Origin: Candidatus Altarchaeum sp.
GTDB lineage: Archaea; Altiarchaeota; Altiarchaeia; Altiarchaeales; Altiarchaeaceae
Assembly (NCBI GenBank): GCA_018260755.1
Contig: JAGTWP010000042.1
Location: 1-12,070 of the forward strand
Length of the DNA: 12,070 bases
Direction: 5' to 3'
This document shows, piece by piece, positions 7,845 through 12,070 of the stretch. Positions within the stretch are counted from its first letter, which is position 1. Each line of letters starts with the position of its first letter. The notes below the pieces were generated by a model. That model was given only the letters and a program-made list of their open reading frames with translations. It was not told the origin of the DNA and ran no database searches. The position numbers were made by a program, and so were the translations under genes.

Positions 7845-7910
7845 AATGCTTTCAGTGGTTGTTCATCTCATCATAATGATCAGACCGCCCGTTACTCATC
7901 ATAAAGCATT
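7845..7910 (-). ncRNA. C/D-box sRNA guiding 2'-O-methylation, predicted targets 16S C1402 and 23S U2552
   Basis: All elements of an archaeal C/D sRNA are present in order on the minus strand: a 7-bp terminal stem (AATGCTT 7910-7904 with AAGCATT 7851-7845), box C ATGATGA (7902-7896), a 12-nt guide GTAACGGGCGGT, box D' CTGA (7883-7880), box C' ATGATGA (7874-7868), a 12-nt guide GATGAACAACCA, and box D CTGA (7855-7852). Every box is consensus and both guides have the usual 12-nt length. By the fifth-nucleotide rule, the D' guide pairs with ACCGCCCGU of 16S rRNA and selects C1402. The D guide pairs with the 23S A-loop around UGUUC and selects U2552 (E. coli numbering). The gene lies 13 nt downstream of tRNA-Trp on the same strand, so co-transcription is likely. 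It would work with L7Ae, Nop5 and fibrillarin. The targets are inferred. Confidence 0.92.
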
Positions 7911-7958
7911 AAATAAGTTCAGATGGGACCGGAGGGATTTGAACCCTCATCTCCGGGT

Positions 7959-8080
7959 ATCTCCAATGCATGGTTGATATTTGTATTATACAAATTTTTT
8001 CGTCATAGCCAAAAATCACCTCACTTTCGTTTGGAGATTTCAACTTTCGTTGAAATGGCTCAGCGCTCCAGCTAAAATTT
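7959..8080 (-). other. tRNA-Trp intron (122 nt) with BHB splice motif and in-cis C34 methylation guide
   Basis: The junctions form a canonical bulge-helix-bulge: outer stem GGG/CCC, a 3-nt bulge AU^A at the 3' site, a 4-bp central helix CUCC/GGAG, a 3-nt bulge AG^A at the 5' site and an inner AAU/AUU stem, all as required by the archaeal tRNA endonuclease. Within the intron CTGGAGCG precedes a CTGA box; the fifth base upstream of CTGA is a G that pairs with C34 of this same tRNA. This is the box C/D guide arrangement known from haloarchaeal and Pyrococcus tRNA-Trp introns. After CTGA come GCC...GGC and ATGACGA (a near-consensus C'), closing a D'/C' motif. A second guide and D box are not evident. 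A dispersed repeat fills the D'/C' loop. Confidence 0.85.
8011..8056 (+). repeat. Dispersed hairpin repeat, copy 1 (inside tRNA-Trp intron)
   Basis: AAAAATCACCTC, a variable loop, GGAGATTTCAAC, TTTCG and TTGAAAT form two adjacent hairpins: AATCACC with GGAGATT (one mismatch), and ATTTCAAC with GTTGAAAT. The same arrangement occurs at 10018-10068 and, in inverse orientation, at 10288-10333. In the tRNA-Trp intron the copy lies exactly between the GCC and GGC of the D'/C' motif. Confidence 0.7.
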
Positions 8081-8118
8081 CTGGAGCCCATCAGGATGCC
8101 AGGTTACCCCACAGCCCC

Positions 8119-8248
8119 CAAATTTATCAAAACAATCAAAATCAGAAATAAATAAAAAAATAAAAACAAAAAATATTTATTAAATTTAATTTATTAATTT
8201 AAAAGAATTTTAAGGGAAACAAAACATAAATTCAAAATATTAAATTTT
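8119..8248. other. Short AT-rich spacer between eL15 and tRNA-Trp
   Basis: The spacer is almost pure A and T. On the minus strand it should hold the tRNA-Trp promoter (TATA-like runs around 8160-8190) and the U-rich end of the eL15 transcript. No sharp element can be singled out. Confidence 0.3.
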
Positions 8249-8794
8249 TCATGCCCTGTTCTTTCTTACTTTATGTCCTGCTGGTGTCAGACCTCTGAAC
8301 ACTCTGTGCTTTTGTTTGGGGGCACATAAATAATTCACATCTTTGTCTGCCATTATTACGGGATGATACGGATCCACCATTATTACTTCAAAATATTTGT
8401 ACTGCCCATCCTCATAAAGCGGATAAGAAGCTAAAATTTCCAGATTCATAAATTTTCTTTGTGTTCTTTCTTCCCCTATTCTTTGAATTGACTTTATCGG
8501 AGTTAGTTTTTTATATCCTGTTGGTTTCCTTCCTCCCGATGGAATGCCTGTATTTCTTCCCCCTTTTCTTACTCTGCAGACAGCCGTAACAAAGCCCTGC
8601 TTTGCTTTATATCCGTTCATTCGTGCCTTGTCTATTCGTATTGGCTTTTCTGTCTGAGTTATTGCTTCTTCATTATGTCTAAATTTCATTACTCTTTCTT
8701 TAACGACATCCCGCAAATCCCTGAAATTCGGATCTTTTAATTTTTTTCTCAGTCCTTTGTAAAGTAATCCTATGTGCTTATACATTGACGGCAT
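8249..8794 (-). CDS. rpl15e: Large-subunit ribosomal protein eL15 (L15e)
   Basis: A basic 181-residue protein of the archaeal/eukaryotic-specific 50S subunit set, which binds 23S rRNA. Family hallmarks are present in order: EKPIRIDKARMNGYKAKQGF (residues about 49-68), a basic VRKGGRN loop, IKSIQRIGEERTQRKFMNLE, SYPLYEDGQYKYFEVIMVDP, HPVIMADKDVNYLC and the C-terminal RVFRGLTPAGHKVRKNRA. It is about a dozen residues shorter than the usual 190-195, mostly through a shorter central basic loop and C-terminus. The first residues (MPSMYKHIGLLYK) align with the normal start, so ATG at 8794 is well supported; an internal ATG (MYKHI) is a minor alternative. It is upstream of tRNA-Trp on the same strand and divergent from ribH. 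Confidence 0.97.
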   Translation of the reverse strand: MPSMYKHIGLLYKGLRKKLKDPNFRDLRDVVKERVMKFRHNEEAITQTEKPIRIDKARMNGYKAKQGFVTAVCRVRKGGRNTGIPSGGRKPTGYKKLTPIKSIQRIGEERTQRKFMNLEILASYPLYEDGQYKYFEVIMVDPYHPVIMADKDVNYLCAPKQKHRVFRGLTPAGHKVRKNRA

Positions 8795-8818
8795 TTTATT
8801 TTTGTGTTTATTTAGGTT

Positions 8819-8827
8819 TATTTTAAA
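8819..8827 (-). promoter_or_regulatory. Possible TATA box of eL15
   Basis: TTTAAAATA on the minus strand is centred about 28 nt upstream of the eL15 ATG, implying a leader of only a few bases. A nearby 15-nt sequence (AAATAAACACAAAAA on the minus strand) occurs twice, at about 8799-8813 and 8826-8840, overlapping the box. It could be a regulatory repeat or chance in AT-rich DNA. Confidence 0.3.
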
Positions 8828-8896
8828 TTTTTGTGTTTATTTTGAATTAATAAAATTTTAGATGATATATTTTAGGTTAGTAATTTAATTTATAAG

Positions 8897-8904
8897 TATT
8901 TAAA
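8897..8904 (+). promoter_or_regulatory. TATA box of ribH fusion gene; likely leaderless
   Basis: TATTTAAA is centred about 26 nt before the ATG at 8926, the spacing expected for a leaderless transcript. No Shine-Dalgarno sequence lies before the ATG. No clear palindromic operator could be singled out in the AT-rich surroundings. Confidence 0.4.
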
Positions 8905-8925
8905 TTTACATATTTAAATTTTAAA

Positions 8926-9762
8926 ATGGAAAATAAAAAGATAAACATGGGGATAGTAGCAGCAGAGTTTAATTACGATGTGACTTATGCAATGGTCGAA
9001 CTCGCGAAAGAGCATGCAAAATTTTTAAATGCAGAAGTTGTTGAGGTAATGAAAGTACCCGGAACTTATGATATTCCTTTCGGGGTTAAAATTTTGCTGT
9101 CAAAAAAGAACATTGATTGTATCGTAACATTAGGAGCAGTCATTGAAGGGCAGACAGATCATGATGAGATTATTGCACAACAGGCATCAAGAAAGGTTAT
9201 GGATTTATCACTTGAATTTAACAAGCCGGTTGCATTGGGAATATCGGGACCTGGAATGAGTCGTCTCGAAGCCCACGAAAGAGTGGATTATGCAAAAAGA
9301 GCGGTTGAAGCAGCAGTTAAGATGTGCAAAATTAAATTTGCGAATGAGGAAGAAGAAAAAGAGGGTGAGGAAGCGACTAAAGAACAAAAAATTGAAGAAC
9401 CCGAAAAGGAAAGGGGAGAATGGATGAGTGCAGAAGAGTTTATGAATAAAATTACAGAAGGGAAAAGGGAAAAAAAGAAAATAGGAAGGCCAAAAAAGAA
9501 AAAAACATTTGAAGTAATGGCAGAGAAAACAAAGAAAGGTGAAGAAATAAGGGGCCCGGCAAAACTTAAAAAGATCAAGGATGAAGAAAAGAGGAAAATT
9601 ATTGAAGAAATCAAAAAGAAAAGAAATATCACAACAAAAGAGGTAATGAATATGTTTAATGTTAAGAGAATCACAGCATGGAGCGCTATGAAAGAACTTA
9701 TAAAAGAAGGATGGATTAAAACAGAAGGAAGAAGAAACAAAACCCACTACATTCTTGCATAA
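8926..9762 (+). CDS. ribH: Lumazine synthase (RibH) fused to AT-hook-like linker and winged-helix domain
   Basis: Residues 1-135 are a complete archaeal 6,7-dimethyl-8-ribityllumazine synthase, the penultimate riboflavin enzyme, which condenses 3,4-dihydroxy-2-butanone 4-phosphate with the ribityl-pyrimidinedione. FNYDVT (15-20) and GTYDIP (46-51) bind substrate, [13 protein letters not shown] (70-82) contains the catalytic His79, and [16 protein letters not shown] (104-119) lines the phosphate site. Residues 138-165 are an acidic linker. Residues 180-195 are basic with a GRPKKKK AT-hook-like core. Residues about 215-278 form a winged helix: [40 protein letters not shown], then a wing. Usual RibH is 135-160 aa; this is 278. 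The frame is continuous, without base-composition change. An internal ATG (Met167, after GGGGAG) could yield a separate DNA-binding protein. No other rib genes are nearby. Confidence 0.93.
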   Translation: MENKKINMGIVAAEFNYDVTYAMVELAKEHAKFLNAEVVEVMKVPGTYDIPFGVKILLSKKNIDCIVTLGAVIEGQTDHDEIIAQQASRKVMDLSLEFNKPVALGISGPGMSRLEAHERVDYAKRAVEAAVKMCKIKFANEEEEKEGEEATKEQKIEEPEKERGEWMSAEEFMNKITEGKREKKKIGRPKKKKTFEVMAEKTKKGEEIRGPAKLKKIKDEEKRKIIEEIKKKRNITTKEVMNMFNVKRITAWSAMKELIKEGWIKTEGRRNKTHYILA

Positions 9763-9800
9763 ATAAGAATTAAAATTAACTATCAGAAGGTATAAAAATT

Positions 9801-10021
9801 ACTGAAAATCCACAAGATTTTCAATCTTTAAAAATGTTTGAAGCATTTTAAAATACTGAAAATCCATACTGAAAATCTACCAGATTTTCAATCTTTAAAA
9901 ATGTTTGAAGCATTTTAAAATACTGAAAATCCATACTGAAAATCTACTGGATTTTCAATCTTTTAAAATGTTTGAAGCATTTTAAAATACTGAAAATCTA
10001 CTGGATTTTCAATCTTTAAAA
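9801..10021 (+). repeat. 67-bp tandem repeat array, about 3.3 units
   Basis: Units begin at 9801, 9868 and 9935, with a shortened unit from 9989. Each contains ACTGAAAATC, a variable 3-6 nt, GATTTTCAATC, TTTAAAAATGTTTGAAGC, ATTTTAAAAT and ACTGAAAATCCAT. Within a unit GAAAATC and GATTTTC form a hairpin with a variable loop (CACAA, TACCA, TACTG), and AAAATG pairs with CATTTT across TTTGAAG. Units are nearly identical apart from the loop. No spacers and no coding potential are present. Confidence 0.9.
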
Positions 10022-10068
10022 ATCACCTCGCTGATGCTCGGAGATTTTCAAAACTCTGCGTTTTGAAA
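10018..10068 (+). repeat. Dispersed hairpin repeat, copy 2
   Basis: AAAAATCACCTCGCTGATGC, then TCGGAGATTTTC, then CAAAACTCTGCGTTTTG form the same two-hairpin layout as the copy in the tRNA-Trp intron. The second hairpin is longer here (CAAAA with TTTTG across CTCTGCG). It overlaps the last tandem unit, so the array runs straight into it. Confidence 0.7.
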
Positions 10069-10287
10069 ATGTTTGGAGCATTTTTAAATAAGATTTTCGC
10101 TCTTATGTTGATTTTTACTGATAGAGATAAACACATTGTTGAATTTTTGCAAATTTTAAAATTCAAGCACAAGTTCAAATATCAATCCAAGTTCAAATAC
10201 ACTATAAAATGCAAAACACAAAAGTTCAATGATAATAGGTATATGAGCGAAGATTTTTAATCTTATTTAAAAATTTCATAAATTTTT
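10069..10287. other. Non-coding repeat-rich spacer
   Basis: Begins with a variant of the array's second hairpin (AAAATGTTTGGAGCATTTTT). It then becomes AT-rich with several similar TTCAAATAT/GTTCAAATAC/AGTTCAA stretches (10165-10230), suggesting decayed short repeats. Open frames here have no family signal. No gene or RNA could be supported. Confidence 0.5.
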
Positions 10288-10333
10288 AAATCTCCGAATG
10301 AAATGAGGTGACAAAATGTTTGAAACATTTTGT
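10288..10333 (-). repeat. Dispersed hairpin repeat, copy 3 (inverted) with 23-bp palindrome
   Basis: On the plus strand AAATCTCCGAATGAAATGAG and GTGA are followed at 10311-10333 by ACAAAATGTTT, G, AAACATTTTGT, a perfect palindrome with a 1-nt centre. Read on the minus strand the first part is TCACCTCATTTCATTCGGAG, matching the other copies. The region after it (10340-10400) has further ACGAAGTGAATG and ACAAAGTGAGTG fragments of similar style. Confidence 0.6.
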
Positions 10334-10440
10334 AAATATACAAACGAAGTGAATGTAAGATACGAAACAAAGTGAGTGGAACAAAGTAATCATAAGTGAA
10401 ACCGTTTGTTGTGGATGAATAGTTACTAAATTTTTATAAA

Positions 10441-10764
10441 ATGGGATGTGAAGAAGAAAAAAAAGAGCCGGAATGCATATTTTGCTTTTCCATAAAGGAA
10501 TCAATACTTAAAGAGATTGACAAGGTAGCAGAAGAAGATATGAGCAACAGAGAAGTAATAGTTAAGAAAATGCTCGGATACGGATTAAGAGAGTTCAGAA
10601 AAGCAAAAGCGGCAAAGTTATATAAAGAAGAAAGACTGTCCCTTTCCGAAGCAGCGAAAATGGCGGGACTTACAATGAAACGTATGAAAGAATATCTTGC
10701 AGATAAGGACTATAGATTGGATTACGGTATTCTTGATATTGAAAAGGAGTTAGGAATTTTGTAA
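10441..10764 (+). CDS. Ribbon-helix-helix / UPF0175-like DNA-binding protein
   Basis: The 107-residue protein begins with an acidic stretch containing ECIFC, then FSIKESILKEIDKVAEEDMS followed by NREVIVKKMLGYGLREFR (about 16-53), a ribbon-helix-helix fold: a beta strand, then two helices that dimerise. Residues 57-90 (AAKLYKEERLSLSEAAKMAG and LTMKRMKEYLADKDY) match the helix-turn-helix core of the UPF0175 family, where 'LY-x-x-x-x-LSLGEAA-x-LAG' is diagnostic. The tail DYGILDIEKELGIL also fits. Such proteins are likely DNA-binding regulators, some acting as antitoxins. The downstream phosphoesterase starts 6 nt later, so they are probably co-transcribed. I see no toxin gene. The start ATG has a TATA-like TTTTTATA just before it, but no clear promoter at -25. 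Confidence 0.75.
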   Translation: MGCEEEKKEPECIFCFSIKESILKEIDKVAEEDMSNREVIVKKMLGYGLREFRKAKAAKLYKEERLSLSEAAKMAGLTMKRMKEYLADKDYRLDYGILDIEKELGIL

Positions 10765-10770
10765 TCATTT

Positions 10771-11541
10771 GTGGAAATTACCATGAAAGACAGTGAAATT
10801 TATAAATACAGTGAAATTTATGGGGCAAGGATTATTGATCTAGCATTGCAGGTTGATGAAAATTTAATTATTGCCGACTTGCATTTGGGCTATGAAAATG
10901 CGTTAATAAATGAAGGAATACTTATTCCGAAATTTCAATACAGAAAGATAACAAATCGTTTGGAGAAAATTTTTCAGGCGGCAAATTCTTATTGTCATGT
11001 AAAAAGGATTGTAATTAACGGTGATTTAAAGCATGAATTCGGAAGGAGCAGCAGACAGGAATATGAGGAGACAACAGAACTCATAAATTTTTTGAAAAAT
11101 TATGCATGCGAGATCGTCTTAATCAGGGGAAATCATGATAATTTTGTAAGGACAATAGCGGAAAATTCAAATGTTAAATTTTGTGAAAATTTTGTTGTTA
11201 AAAATTTTTTTATACTTCACGGCGATAAAATTCCAAAAAATTTTGATAATTTGGCTAAAAACAAGGTTGTTGTTATTGCTCATGAGCATCCCTGCGTCGG
11301 ATTGAGAACATCCGAAAGAACCGAAAAGATGAAGTGCTTTTTAAAGGGAAATTTTGAGGGTAAAAATTTGATTGTCATTCCTGCATTTAATTTTATTACG
11401 GAAGGAACAGATGTTTTGCAGGGAAATTTACTGTCTCCGTTTTTAAAAAATAATGTAGAAAATTTTGAGGTTATCGGTGTTGAAAATTTTGAGGTATTTT
11501 ATTTTGGCACAGTCAGGGATTTGCTCAATTTAAATGTTTAA
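10771..11541 (+). CDS. SbcD-related archaeal metallophosphoesterase
   Basis: This is a calcineurin-like phosphoesterase of the archaeal SbcD/Mre11-related group (ICC-like), of about 240-260 aa. The five metal-binding motifs are present: DLH (Asp36, His38), NGDLKHEFG (Asp85), GNHD (120-123), LHGD (His150) and AHEHP (His171, His173). A dinuclear metal centre hydrolysing phosphodiesters or phosphomonoesters is expected. The substrate in archaea is unknown, and no Rad50-like partner is adjacent. GTG at 10771 and ATG at 10783 are both possible starts; ATG is conventional, and both leave the motifs whole. The first residues include a 14-bp tandem duplication (DSEIYK/YSEIYG). It follows the RHH/UPF0175-like gene with a 6-nt gap. 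Confidence 0.92.
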   Translation: MEITMKDSEIYKYSEIYGARIIDLALQVDENLIIADLHLGYENALINEGILIPKFQYRKITNRLEKIFQAANSYCHVKRIVINGDLKHEFGRSSRQEYEETTELINFLKNYACEIVLIRGNHDNFVRTIAENSNVKFCENFVVKNFFILHGDKIPKNFDNLAKNKVVVIAHEHPCVGLRTSERTEKMKCFLKGNFEGKNLIVIPAFNFITEGTDVLQGNLLSPFLKNNVENFEVIGVENFEVFYFGTVRDLLNLNV

Positions 11542-12029
11542 ATAATGATGATGGTTGTGTACTAAATAAAGGGGAACATAAATTTATAGAAATTTAATAA
11601 ATAGACATGTTGCTAATTAATTTTCAACATATTGTTATGATATATTCACAACAAATATAAATTTTTTCAATCTTAAAAAATAAATTTTTTAGATGGTTTA
11701 TATATTGTTATGATACGAAATACCGCATAAACGTTATTTAACAACAACTCTAATATATATCTCAAAAAATGAAAAAGGCATACTTATTTGAAAGACGAAA
11801 AAAGCAAAAGAGTTAAAACAAAAAGAACGATTAAAAATATTGTTTATTGATATTTTTATTTAGTTTAAAATCTAATCAATTATAAGAGCAAAAAAATGTG
11901 TTCCCTTTTATACAGCTCATAACTATAGGGGGTTTATTCTATTTAAATATTTAAATTTAATTGTATGTATTTAATTACATAAAAGTAAAATTTAAAAAAA
12001 CAATAAAATTTAAAAATAAAAGCAAGAAA
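11542..12029. other. Gene-free AT-rich spacer before the PspA-like gene
   Basis: No coding sequence with a family signal is present on either strand. A 14-nt direct repeat, ATATTGTTATGATA, occurs at 11629-11642 and 11702-11715, 73 bp apart. The last 60 bases are A-rich with TTTAAA boxes and should hold the promoter of the gene starting at 12030. Nothing else could be supported. Confidence 0.5.
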
Positions 12030-12070
12030 ATGGGCATACTGAAAAGAACAGCAGATATTTTGTCTGCAAA
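12030..12070 (+). CDS. PspA/Vipp1-like membrane-remodelling protein, N-terminus only
   Basis: Only 13 codons lie inside the window: MGILKRTADILSA. The pattern 'MGI-(F/L)-x-R-x-x-DI-(V/L)-x-A' is the amphipathic N-terminal helix of the PspA/IM30 (ESCRT-III-like) family, which binds stressed or curved cytoplasmic membranes and protects the proton gradient. The start is a plain ATG after an A-rich leader. The long coiled coil that would confirm it lies beyond the edge, so this call rests on a short match. Confidence 0.55.
   Translation, partial: MGILKRTADILSA

Larger units (their letters stand above)
7924..8118 (-). tRNA. tRNA-Trp (CCA), intron-containing
   Basis: Exon 1 (8118-8081) gives acceptor GGGGCTG, a D-arm with GG in the loop, anticodon stem ATGGG and loop CTCCAG, with anticodon CCA at 34-36. 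Exon 2 (7958-7924) gives A38, CCCGG, a T-arm GAGGG-TTCAAAT-CCCTC, acceptor CGGTCCC and discriminator A73; 3' CCA is not encoded. The acceptor pairs fully, with two G-U pairs. The anticodon stem has one weak pair (A27/G43) and 13-22 is non-canonical. The sequence closely resembles other archaeal tRNA-Trp genes. The intron sits after position 37, the usual place. The gene lies between eL15 (upstream) and the C/D sRNA (13 nt downstream), all on the minus strand. Confidence 0.95.

Noticed and set aside
7722-7904. 60-codon plus-strand frame after the flippase
   Set aside because: It lacks an ATG start, has low-complexity composition and is antisense to the C/D sRNA.
7909-8091. 60-codon minus-strand frame
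   Set aside because: It lies wholly inside the tRNA-Trp gene and intron and reads structural RNA.
9208-9747. Long minus-strand frames rich in Phe and Ser opposite ribH
   Set aside because: They are mirror images of the Lys/Glu-rich linker of the RibH fusion; codons GAA/AAA read backwards as TTC/TTT.
9801-10021. CRISPR array
   Set aside because: The 67-bp units follow each other without unique spacers; only a 5-nt loop varies, and no cas genes are near.
10063-10260. 65-codon plus-strand frame in the repeat region
   Set aside because: It lacks an ATG start, overlaps hairpin repeats and has repetitive Lys/Phe composition.
10441-11541. Classical toxin-antitoxin pair
   Set aside because: The second gene is a clear SbcD-related phosphoesterase, not a known toxin; only a functional link is suggested.

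Overview
The window is AT-rich archaeal DNA. Three core genes support this: an aCPSF1/FttA-type KH–beta-CASP ribonuclease, the archaeal/eukaryotic ribosomal protein eL15, and a tRNA-Trp interrupted after position 37 by an intron with a bulge-helix-bulge splice site. Canonical C/D-box RNA and TATA elements about 20-30 nt upstream of start codons (leaderless or short-leader transcripts) agree. The lineage cannot be fixed from this window. A low-GC euryarchaeon or a DPANN/Altiarchaeota-like organism is plausible, because eL15 is somewhat short and divergent.

Positions 1-3115 are accessory and mostly decaying. A short replication factor C-like N-terminal fragment comes first. Then follows a compact minus-strand operon that looks like a dying restriction-modification locus: a PD-(D/E)XK restriction-endonuclease-like gene split by a one-base frameshift in an A/T run (2780-2111), an intact gene combining a probable B3-like DNA-binding domain with a second PD-(D/E)XK-like domain (2108-1365), an unknown small gene (1368-1129), and a beta-class DNA methyltransferase with a lost N-terminus, a nonsense codon and a frameshift. 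A transposase tail fragment lies beside it.

Positions 3116-8794 hold aCPSF1, a 1-kb gene-poor gap containing a Schlafen/AlbA_2 remnant, a Wzx-type flippase, and a minus-strand RNA block. That block is a tRNA-Trp gene whose intron carries an in-cis guide for 2'-O-methylation of C34, followed 13 nt downstream by a textbook C/D-box sRNA. The two guides of the sRNA fit the decoding-centre C1402 of 16S rRNA and the A-loop U2552 of 23S rRNA. Upstream of the tRNA, on the same strand, is the eL15 gene, so this is a translation-related neighbourhood.

Positions 8926-12070 begin with a lumazine synthase (RibH) fused to a charged linker, an AT-hook-like motif and a winged-helix domain, an unusual architecture that suggests a combined enzyme and DNA-binding protein. 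Next is about 680 bp of repeats: a 67-bp tandem array and dispersed hairpin elements, one member of which is also inserted in the tRNA-Trp intron. Then come a ribbon-helix-helix/UPF0175-like regulator, a SbcD-related phosphoesterase, a gene-free stretch, and the first codons of a probable PspA/Vipp1-like gene cut by the window edge.
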